NCBI GenBank assembly: GCA_038750655.1 | Contig: JBCDGZ010000246.1 | Coordinates: 1 to 6,072 of the forward strand | Reading direction: 5' to 3' | Source of the DNA: JBCDGZ01 sp038750655 | GTDB lineage: Bacteria; Bacteroidota; Bacteroidia; Chitinophagales; Saprospiraceae | Length of the DNA: 6,072 nucleotides | Part shown: in pieces, positions 1 to 6,072 of the stretch | How positions within the stretch are numbered: the first letter of the stretch is position 1 | How the letters are laid out: every line of letters starts with the position of its first letter | Translations under genes and position numbers: made by a program | Notes under the pieces: generated by a model | Databases searched by the model: none | What the model was told of the DNA's origin: nothing | Seen by the model: the letters and a program-made list of their open reading frames with translations, nothing else

Positions 1-134
1 ATATCGCAAATTTAAATTTCCATTAACACCAAAAGTTCTTTTAATAAAAAACAAAACATTATTTTTGCATTAGGCTGGATATATTTCCTAGTCGCTGTGA
101 AGCTCAACTACATTTTCCCTAAGCTATAACAATT
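1..134. other. AT-rich intergenic leader upstream of the large surface-protein gene
   Basis: No coding region is supported here. The first 70 bases are strongly A/T rich, with several A and T runs and a perfect 12-base palindrome of A and T (8-19). That palindrome is not a terminator, because it has no GC stem followed by a T run. An in-frame TAA at 120-122 closes the reading frame just ahead of the ATG at 135, so the large gene cannot start further upstream. The end of any gene to the left lies outside the window. Confidence 0.7.
60..67 (+). promoter_or_regulatory. Putative Bacteroidota -7 promoter element (TAnnTTTG)
   Basis: The octamer TATTTTTG matches all fixed positions of the TAnnTTTG consensus used by the Bacteroidota primary sigma factor. 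It would place transcription start near 73-76 and leave a 5' leader of about 60 bases before the ATG at 135. A clear TTG or TTTG at the -33 position is missing: the 35-42 region reads GTTCTTTT, which is at best a weak match. A second, poorer box (TATATTTC, 80-87) lies just downstream. The call rests on consensus match and position alone, and T-rich sequence can produce such matches by chance. Confidence 0.45.
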
Positions 135-3100
135 ATGAAACGCCCCTTTTTCTCTTTTCTTTGTAAGTTTTTTTTGTGGATGGGTTTTGGTTTTTTGTTG
201 CCTGGCAGTCTGCAAGCACAGGTGACACCTCCAACCGTACAGTCCTGCGGGCCACAGGAATTTTGCTTGGATAATAATGTATTCGATTTATGTGTCGAAC
301 TCACCGTTACGACTGGGCTTCCTGCGCCAATTGATTATTTCGAAATAGACTGGGGGGATAATACGGCCATTACGACAGTTCCCGGCAGCAATAATCCAGC
401 AGATCAAAACCATATCTACGACCTTACTAATTTTTATTTAACCTGTAGCTACGACATCAGCTTCTTTGTAGTTATGGAGACCTTCTTGACGAATGGCGAA
501 GTGCTCAATAGCTCTTTTCGAGTCACCTTCCTTAACCCACCCATAGCGTCCTTCACCATCAACCCCTCGGTTATTTGTGTCGGAGAAGAAGCCTGCTTTA
601 GAGATAACTCCTGCCCTACCGAAAACCTATCGCTGGTTTCCTGGGACTATGGTGATGGTAGTCCTGCGGGCACTGATCGCTGCCACGTCTACAATCAAGT
701 GGGGACCTACACCGTGACCTTAACTGTCGAAAACCCCTGCGGCATGGCCACAGCCACCCAGCAACTCCAAGTCATCGAACCGCCCGAGGCCGTCGCCACC
801 ATCACCTCCAATAATGTCGATGTCTCCGTAGACCCACATATCCACTGCCTGGGCTCCGGCCTCGTCGATGTCAATGGAGACTCGCTGTCGATCAACGAAA
901 ATTTCTACGAATGGGGCTCCCTCAATGGCGTCTCAGGAGCCTCCTGGGTCTTACCCCCCAACACGCCCAATGATGCTACCCCCAATATCCCCAGCCTGTC
1001 CATCTCCTTCACTGATACAGGTTTCTACGAAATCATCCTCCTAGTCAACAATGACTGCGACCAGCCCGACTACGATACCCTCTTCATCCGAGTGCTATCC
1101 GGTGAATCCCTCAGTCTCCCCAGCCAACCTGACGCCTGCCTCACCCTGGACTACACCCCCGGCGACTTCAATCCTAACGCCACCTACACCATCAACGGCA
1201 ATGTCGTTAACACCTTTCCCACCCCACTTGGAGTCGGAACCTATGAAGTTATCGCTTCCATACAAAATGAATGCGGTTCGCAAATGCTACCCGATCAGTT
1301 TGAGGTCTTTGGTCAAGAAGCCGTCACCCTCGCCCCTATCGATCCAGATACTATATGTGTAGACTCGGATTCTATTCTGCTCCTACAAACCCCTACCGGC
1401 GGTATCTGGACCGGAGATAACCTGGCCATCTACGGCGACTCGGCCTATTTCATTCCTGACCAAACGGGCACCTTCATCATCAGCTACGAAAAAGGGATCG
1501 GGGCCTGTAGGGACGAAGAGAGCATCCAAGTTACCGTCGAGGATTCCGGGATCAATACCATCGATTATAATGTTTGCTCCACCAGTCCTCCCTTCCCGAT
1601 GGGGGCAACGCCGCTGGGGGGGACTTACACCAGCACCGACTGCCCCTTATGCATTCAAAATGATACTTTCCTGATTGATCAGATGGTGGCGCTGGGGCTG
1701 ACCAGCGTAGAGGTCAACTACAATACGTTCAGCGCCAGCGGCTGTGAAGGAGCGAATACCTTTACCGTTCAAATTGAAGACCCTGTGGCGGCCTTTACGG
1801 TAGATAGCATATTCTGCGAAGATGATCCTATCCTGGTTGATTTCTCGACAGCAGCGGGCAGTTTGACCTGGGAGGTCGATGGGCAAAATGCGGGCAGCCC
1901 CCCGTTTAGCAATTTGTCCACCGGCGATCATCTCATCGTGCTCATCGCCGAGGCGGGTGATTGCGAGCGGCGGGACAGCCAGAATATTTACATCGCCACC
2001 TCTCCGAGCAATGTCAGCTTTGAGGTGCAGCCGCTGTCGGGCTGCGCCGACCTGGAGATCACCCTGAATAACACTACCGCTAGCTTCGATGATGAAGCCT
2101 ATGAGTGGTACCTCGGAGATAGCTTATTCTCGACCGCTATCCAGCCGGGAACGATCACGCTACCCTCTGGCCTCAACGATACCACCTATGTCATTCGCTT
2201 GTTGGCGGCCAACAGCTGCAGAGGAGAAGAGGCCATCGAAGAGGTCATCGTTTTTCCCCAACCCAGGGCCCGCTTTGGCCCCATGCAAGACGACTATTGC
2301 TCCGGGGAAGTTGTTGAGTTTGCTAATGTCAGTACAGGTGGGCCGATGAACAGTTGGCTGTGGGATTATGGCAATGGGATGACCAGTACGGATTCGATTC
2401 CTTTGGAGATCACCTACTTTGCGGATTCGATTCCCCGCGATTATATCATTACGCTCACGGCCAGCAATGACTGCGGTACGCAGACCTTCGACTATACCCT
2501 GACGGTGAATCCGACGGATGTACGCGCTTTTTTTAACATCTCCGCTGAACCGATCTGTGTAGGCGAAGATATTTGTTTGACCAATCTGTCTACTCCGGGA
2601 GCAGGCTTTCTCTGGAATTTAGGAGATGGAAATACCAATACGGCTTCCACTTTTTGCCATAGCTATTCCGCTCCGGGCACCTACACCATCAGCCTCCGGG
2701 CCTTCGGCTGCGGCTTCGACAGCACCTTTGCGACCGTTATCGTCGATCCCCTACCCAGCATCACCATTGGCAACCTCAATATCGAATGCCCGGGCGATAG
2801 TATGCTTTTCTTTTTGGAAGAGGCGATTAATGTCGACGGCTACCAGTGGAGGTTTGGGGATGGCGACAGCTCGTCGTTGGTTTCGCCCCTTCACCTCTAC
2901 ACCCAATCGGGGCCTTATCGGGTGAGGTTTACGGGGACTTCGGTGGAGGGCTGCGTACAACAGGATTCGGTGGATATTACAGTTCCCGAAGGGCCGGAGG
3001 CTAGCTTTACGATTTCAACGGACAGCATCTGCGTGGGTGAAGTCGTTGATTTCAGCAATACCTCGACGGGGTCGATTATCAGCTGCCTGTGGGCCTTTGG

Positions 3101-4958
3101 CGATGGTAACACTTCCAATCTCTGCGATCCTTCTATCGACTTTGATGAAGCCGATACTTATACTATCCGGCTAATTGTCACCAATACCAATGGCTGCCGG
3201 GATACGGCAGAACGCATTGTAGTAGTCAGCGATAATCCAGCGCCAGGCTTCGACTTTGTGATCAATAGACAGTGTACACCCGCCGAGATTAGCGTGGTTA
3301 ATACTTCTCAAAATGCCAATAGCTATGTCTGGGATTTTGGCAATGGCGAAACCAGCACCGAAGCGGAACCTGTAGTTATCTATCCTCAAGCGGGCACTTA
3401 CCAGGTGCAACTGCGGGCTATCAATGCCGTTTGTAGCCAAAGCATTAGTAAGGCGATTACCATTTACCAAACGCCTGAGCCTCTACTGGCCCTCTCGGCC
3501 AACGAGGGCTGCGCCCCCTTCGAAATCAGTCTGGGTGTCGCCATTAACCAACCGGGACTAGACTACGAGTGGAGCATCAGCGATGGGATCAGCGATGAGG
3601 TCACCTTGTTTGATTCGCTCAGTACTTATCGCTTTGAGGAGCCGGGCCGCTATGGCGTGCGACTGCTGATTGCCAGCGAATTTTGTCAGGATTCCATTGT
3701 GGATAGTGTTGAAATATTTGAGCCGGTACTTATCGCTAGTACGGTTACTGATAATTTGTGTTTTGGTGATGCCAATGGGCAGGTTCAAATTGATCTAGAG
3801 AGCGGGACGGGGGCCTTCCAGTACGAGTGGTCGAACGGTGCGGCGACGGAGGATTTGGAGGATTTAGAAAATGGCAACTATGGGCTAAGCATTACAGACA
3901 GCAATGGTTGTGAACTGATTGATAGCTTTGTGATCAGCTCGCCGCTACCGGTTCAGGTGATGGTGAGCGATAGTGCGATTGCTAGTTGCGCTGGCGATTC
4001 GGATGCCTTTATTTGTTTATCGGTGGAAGGAGGGATTGCTCCTTATACGATTGATTGGGCCAATGGTCAAAGTGGGGACTGTTTGGAGAACATTCCGGCG
4101 GGGAATTATGGGGTGCAAATTCTGGATGCCAACGGCTGCCGGGTGGACCTTGGGTTGCAGGCTTACGAGAATTCGCCTATTGAGATTGTGGAGACGGTGG
4201 AGCCTGTTTCTTGTTTTGGATTCGGAGACGGTCGGATACAGATTGACTCGATCAGCGGTGGGGTTTCTGATTTTTATAATACGACCTTATTGGGAGTAGA
4301 TACCTTGGAAAATGGCCGTAATTTTTCCAATCTGCAACCAGGCACTTATACCCTCGTTGTTCAGGACTTGGAAGGTTGTACGTTGCAAAAGGACTATATG
4401 ATTGGCGAGCCGGATTCGCTTTGGGCAGCTATTCGGGAAGACACCATTCGTCTCCCCTTAGGAGAAAGTGTTTTCATTGATATGAGTCATAATGCCGCCA
4501 ACCCACTTTTCGTATGGTTGCCCGATGATTCGCTTAGCTGTGCGGACTGTGAGTCGCCCCTGGCTTCTCCGATCAACACAACTTGGTATTCGCTCTTGTT
4601 GGAAGACGCAGGCTGTTTCGCTAGAGACTCCGTCTTAATTTTGGTGGATAAAAACCGTCAATTCTATGTCCCCAATATTTTCACTCCCAACGAAGACGGG
4701 CGAAATGACCGCTTTCGGATTCGCTCCCGCGTACAGTCTATTCGTCAAATCATCACCTTCCAGATTTTTGATCGTTGGGGAGAAAAAATATTCCAGGCTG
4801 ATAACTTTCGACCGCAAGACGAAAACCCGGATCACGCCTGGAACGGCACCTTCCGAGGAAAACGATTAGCGCCCGATACCTTCACCTATTGGTTCATCGT
4901 CGAGTACGAAGATGATCTACAGGAGAAAGTCAGCGGCACCATTACTTTAATGCGATAA
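135..4958 (+). CDS. Large secreted PKD/SprB-repeat protein with a C-terminal CHU_C type IX secretion domain
   Basis: The gene encodes 1607 residues, probably a cell-surface or released protein exported by Sec and then by the type IX secretion system. Residues 1-28 form a signal peptide (KR n-region, hydrophobic core, likely cut at LQA|Q). Residues 29-136 include a PKD-like IDWGDN motif (71-76). A canonical PKD module spans about 137-215 (WDYGDG at 170-175). Diverged Ig/PKD-like modules fill about 216-710. Six PKD-like modules follow at 712-1195, then three SprB-type repeats at 1200-1426. A linker module with a CxxC pair (C1469, C1472) precedes the CHU_C domain (1510-1607; VPNIFTPNEDGRND, FDRWGEKIF, WNGTF, and the end GTITLMR). 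The ATG at 135 is the first start after an in-frame stop at 120-122 and directly precedes the signal peptide. There is no Shine-Dalgarno sequence, as is usual in this phylum. About 51 cysteines were counted by hand, none in the CHU_C domain. No catalytic domain was recognised, so adhesion, motility or polymer binding are guesses. A PorP/SprF-like gene starts 10 bases downstream. Confidence 0.93.
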   Translation: MKRPFFSFLCKFFLWMGFGFLLPGSLQAQVTPPTVQSCGPQEFCLDNNVFDLCVELTVTTGLPAPIDYFEIDWGDNTAITTVPGSNNPADQNHIYDLTNFYLTCSYDISFFVVMETFLTNGEVLNSSFRVTFLNPPIASFTINPSVICVGEEACFRDNSCPTENLSLVSWDYGDGSPAGTDRCHVYNQVGTYTVTLTVENPCGMATATQQLQVIEPPEAVATITSNNVDVSVDPHIHCLGSGLVDVNGDSLSINENFYEWGSLNGVSGASWVLPPNTPNDATPNIPSLSISFTDTGFYEIILLVNNDCDQPDYDTLFIRVLSGESLSLPSQPDACLTLDYTPGDFNPNATYTINGNVVNTFPTPLGVGTYEVIASIQNECGSQMLPDQFEVFGQEAVTLAPIDPDTICVDSDSILLLQTPTGGIWTGDNLAIYGDSAYFIPDQTGTFIISYEKGIGACRDEESIQVTVEDSGINTIDYNVCSTSPPFPMGATPLGGTYTSTDCPLCIQNDTFLIDQMVALGLTSVEVNYNTFSASGCEGANTFTVQIEDPVAAFTVDSIFCEDDPILVDFSTAAGSLTWEVDGQNAGSPPFSNLSTGDHLIVLIAEAGDCERRDSQNIYIATSPSNVSFEVQPLSGCADLEITLNNTTASFDDEAYEWYLGDSLFSTAIQPGTITLPSGLNDTTYVIRLLAANSCRGEEAIEEVIVFPQPRARFGPMQDDYCSGEVVEFANVSTGGPMNSWLWDYGNGMTSTDSIPLEITYFADSIPRDYIITLTASNDCGTQTFDYTLTVNPTDVRAFFNISAEPICVGEDICLTNLSTPGAGFLWNLGDGNTNTASTFCHSYSAPGTYTISLRAFGCGFDSTFATVIVDPLPSITIGNLNIECPGDSMLFFLEEAINVDGYQWRFGDGDSSSLVSPLHLYTQSGPYRVRFTGTSVEGCVQQDSVDITVPEGPEASFTISTDSICVGEVVDFSNTSTGSIISCLWAFGDGNTSNLCDPSIDFDEADTYTIRLIVTNTNGCRDTAERIVVVSDNPAPGFDFVINRQCTPAEISVVNTSQNANSYVWDFGNGETSTEAEPVVIYPQAGTYQVQLRAINAVCSQSISKAITIYQTPEPLLALSANEGCAPFEISLGVAINQPGLDYEWSISDGISDEVTLFDSLSTYRFEEPGRYGVRLLIASEFCQDSIVDSVEIFEPVLIASTVTDNLCFGDANGQVQIDLESGTGAFQYEWSNGAATEDLEDLENGNYGLSITDSNGCELIDSFVISSPLPVQVMVSDSAIASCAGDSDAFICLSVEGGIAPYTIDWANGQSGDCLENIPAGNYGVQILDANGCRVDLGLQAYENSPIEIVETVEPVSCFGFGDGRIQIDSISGGVSDFYNTTLLGVDTLENGRNFSNLQPGTYTLVVQDLEGCTLQKDYMIGEPDSLWAAIREDTIRLPLGESVFIDMSHNAANPLFVWLPDDSLSCADCESPLASPINTTWYSLLLEDAGCFARDSVLILVDKNRQFYVPNIFTPNEDGRNDRFRIRSRVQSIRQIITFQIFDRWGEKIFQADNFRPQDENPDHAWNGTFRGKRLAPDTFTYWFIVEYEDDLQEKVSGTITLMR
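2268..3719 (+). repeat. Six tandem PKD-like modules (residues 712-1195)
   Basis: These are protein-level repeats inside the large gene. Each module carries a tryptophan followed by a turn motif: WDYGNG (W743), WNLGDG (W827), WRFGDG (W905), WAFGDG (W986), WDFGNG (W1066) and WSISDG (W1146). The tryptophans are 84, 78, 81, 80 and 80 residues apart, which matches the PKD fold length. Several modules open with a cysteine-containing strand such as ICVGE and close with a G/N-x-C strand before the linker to the next. The last module has lost the FGDG core. At the DNA level the copies are well diverged, so this is an old array and not a recent amplification. Confidence 0.85.
3732..4412 (+). repeat. 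Three tandem SprB-type repeats (residues 1200-1426)
   Basis: Three consecutive modules share the layout of SprB repeats: a Cys-Phe/Ala-Gly opening (CFGDANG, CAGDSDA, CFGFGDG), a GG/GTG turn, a WSNG or WANG strand, an L..L/I.xGxY strand (ENGNYGLSI, PAGNYGVQI, QPGTYTLVV) and a closing GC. The Cys-to-Cys cores are residues 1209-1259, 1285-1335 and 1360-1415. The first two are exactly 51 residues and the third is 56. The third has lost the WSNG strand, so it is the most diverged. SprB repeats are named after the Flavobacterium gliding adhesin SprB. Their presence supports a surface role but does not prove gliding. Confidence 0.8.
4662..4955 (+). other. CHU_C / gliding-motility-associated C-terminal domain (residues 1510-1607)
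   Basis: This is the sorting domain of the large protein, corresponding to the CHU_C family (TIGR04131, PF13585). Visible landmarks in order are FYVPNIFTPNEDGRNDRF, an F.IFDRWGEKIF strand, W-N-G-T-F with the following L-A-P-D-T-F-T-Y-W segment, and a terminal G-T-I-T-L. In SprB-type proteins this class of C-terminal domain (often called type B) directs export by the type IX system. It is thought to need a PorP/SprF-family partner, which fits the next gene. The domain is complete and ends at the stop codon. Confidence 0.92.
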
Positions 4959-4968
4959 ACCCCTAAAT

Positions 4969-6072
4969 ATGAAACCCTCTATTTCAAAACTCCTCTTTGT
5001 CGTCAGCCTATTGCTAAGCATTGGCCTCAACGGGCAGGACATTCATTTTTCTCAATTCGAGACCCTTTCTCCGATTCTCAATCCGGCCTTTACCGGCACC
5101 CCCCATCTCCGACAGGATGGCACCAATATGCGCATAGCCGGCATCTATCGCAACCAATGGTCAAGTCTCCTACGAGGAGCCTCCTATCAAACCTACGGTG
5201 CTTCTTTAGATGCCTCTAATTGCATATCTAAGTCGGTTAGCTGGGGATGGGGACTAGGTATTGTCCATGATGAATCAGGTACCCAAAGCGGAACGCCCGA
5301 TGGCCGCTTCAATACCTTCCCCTTTCAACGAGACTACGTCAATCTCAACGGTGCCATGATGGTCGACCTTAACTCTTTTTTCCTCTCTGGTGGCTTTCGC
5401 TTCCGCCACACCTTCAGTCGGTTAAGGACCGACGAGCTGCGCTACGATGAGCAGTTCGATGGCATCGGTGGCTTTAACCCAGGCATCGAAGGGGAGTTTG
5501 ATAATGTTGATCAGCTCAACAGCAATAACTTTGATCTGGGAGCTGGGGTAGCCTTTCTTTGGCTACGCGAGCAGCAGGCTTTCATCGGTGGCGCAAGTAT
5601 GGATTACATCTATCAACCTCAAGACCTACAATTCATCGACTCCGCCTCTCCCGCCCGCAAAACTCGCCGACTCACCCTGCACGGCAAATACACCCAAGTC
5701 GCATGGAAACCGAATAAGTCAACCATCATCGGCTTCATTCTCAAAGGGGTTTACCAACTCCAATCGCCCTACGAGCAGTGGGTGCTCCGTGGCGACCTCT
5801 TCTTAGATCAAGGAGATCAATGGGCGCTGATCCTGGGCGGAGGCTATCGTCAAAGCAGGGCTCTGGAAGGCTACCACGCAGATGCACTTTTAACCACCAT
5901 TGGTCTTAACTTTCCGAAGTTCAGTCTCTCCATTAATTATGATGTTAATATTTCCTCTTTATCTGAGGTCAGCAACCACTACGGGGCTTTAGAATTTTCC
6001 GCTACCTACCGATGGAACCGGTACGCACATAAAATTGTCCCTAAGGATAAAGATATTTGTTTTCAAGTTCCC
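4969..6072 (+). CDS. PorP/SprF-family type IX secretion system outer-membrane protein (3' end cut by window)
   Basis: The frame is open for 368 codons, to the last base of the window. Residues 1-22 look like a signal peptide (K2/K7, hydrophobic core, likely cut at NG|QD). Family landmarks follow: IHFSQF (25-30), LNPAFTG (37-43), RIAGIYRNQWSSL (55-67), a YGASLD strand (76-81), GWGLGIVHDESG (93-104), NLNGAMMVDLN (125-135), FDLGAGVAFLW (188-198), and near the end YDVNISSL (324-331) with GALEFSATYRW (339-349). Alternating hydrophobic, aromatic and glycine-rich strands fit an outer-membrane beta-barrel. Family members usually end soon after this last strand, often in a short cysteine-containing tail. 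Here Cys364 and FQVP stand at the edge, so only a few residues are probably missing. The start lies 10 bases after the previous stop, in another frame and without a Shine-Dalgarno sequence, which suggests co-transcription. SprF of F. johnsoniae is needed for SprB secretion. By analogy this protein probably serves the upstream CHU_C protein. A specific symbol is not justified, since the family has many paralogues. Confidence 0.92.
   Translation, partial: MKPSISKLLFVVSLLLSIGLNGQDIHFSQFETLSPILNPAFTGTPHLRQDGTNMRIAGIYRNQWSSLLRGASYQTYGASLDASNCISKSVSWGWGLGIVHDESGTQSGTPDGRFNTFPFQRDYVNLNGAMMVDLNSFFLSGGFRFRHTFSRLRTDELRYDEQFDGIGGFNPGIEGEFDNVDQLNSNNFDLGAGVAFLWLREQQAFIGGASMDYIYQPQDLQFIDSASPARKTRRLTLHGKYTQVAWKPNKSTIIGFILKGVYQLQSPYEQWVLRGDLFLDQGDQWALILGGGYRQSRALEGYHADALLTTIGLNFPKFSLSINYDVNISSLSEVSNHYGALEFSATYRWNRYAHKIVPKDKDICFQVP

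Noticed and set aside
8..19. A/T-only palindrome, considered as a terminator stem or operator
   Set aside because: A 12-base A/T palindrome in a strongly A/T-rich leader is easily produced by chance. There is no GC stem or downstream T run placed as a terminator requires.
119..304. Minus-strand 61-codon frame opposite the start of the large gene
   Set aside because: It lies mostly inside the signal-peptide coding region, has no recognisable domain, and its sequence is explained as the antisense shadow of a well-supported gene.
1051..1362. Plus-strand alternative frame of 103 codons (also 2626-2925 and 3973-4299)
   Set aside because: They overlap the large gene in another frame and have low-complexity proline/serine/threonine-rich or arginine-rich translations typical of shifted frames in C-rich or G-rich coding sequence.
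1647..1931. Minus-strand frame of 94 codons within the large gene, and similar antisense frames at 3171-3470 and 3558-3788
   Set aside because: These are by-products of codon bias in the large gene. They lack family motifs and start signals, and the sense frame is continuous and domain-rich through all of them.
2268..3719. Considered as recent tandem DNA duplication
   Set aside because: Only short stretches around the W-D-F/Y-G codons look alike between modules. The rest is diverged at DNA level, so there is no recent amplification.
4959..4968. Search for a terminator, promoter or ribosome binding site between the two genes
   Set aside because: The 10-base gap is too short for a terminator or promoter, and no AGGAG-like sequence lies at a useful distance. 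The AGGAG at 4921-4925 is more than 40 bases before the start.
5588..5806. Plus-strand 72-codon frame inside the PorP/SprF-like gene
   Set aside because: The overlapping frame from 4969 has clear family motifs on both sides and through this stretch, so this is an out-of-frame shadow.

Overview
The window comes from a member of the Bacteroidota. The lineage is probably Saprospiria-like (Lewinella, Haliscomenobacter or relatives), although the exact lineage is inference. Three things point there: a very long secreted PKD-repeat protein ending in a CHU_C-type gliding-motility/type IX secretion C-terminal domain, a PorP/SprF-family outer-membrane gene 10 bases behind it, and translation starts with no Shine-Dalgarno sequence plus a TAnnTTTG-type -7 box upstream.

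Layout. Bases 1-134 are an AT-rich leader with one good Bacteroidota -7 promoter element (60-67) and no gene. Bases 135-4958 (+) encode one 1607-residue secreted modular protein. Its parts are a signal peptide, an N-terminal half of diverged Ig/PKD-like modules, a regular run of six PKD-like modules with a period of about 80 residues, three SprB-type repeats, a linker module with a CxxC pair, and the CHU_C sorting domain. Bases 4969-6072 (+) encode a PorP/SprF-family protein. It is open to the last base and probably lacks only a few C-terminal residues.

How they work together. The arrangement resembles the Flavobacterium johnsoniae sprB-sprF pair, in which a surface protein with a CHU_C-type C-terminal domain is encoded next to a PorP/SprF-like protein needed for its export or attachment. 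The likely reading is a two-gene transcription unit. The large protein would cross the inner membrane by Sec and the outer membrane by the type IX system, and would end up on the surface or released. The PorP/SprF-like barrel would be its dedicated partner. The large protein's target (adhesion, motility or polymer binding) cannot be read from sequence. No catalytic domain was recognised.

No RNA gene, CRISPR array, insertion sequence or terminator was seen. I do not see a wholly new system. The points worth a second look are the base-composition switches inside the large gene, the undefined modules of its N-terminal half, the decaying PKD and SprB repeat series, its many cysteines, and the cargo/partner pairing.
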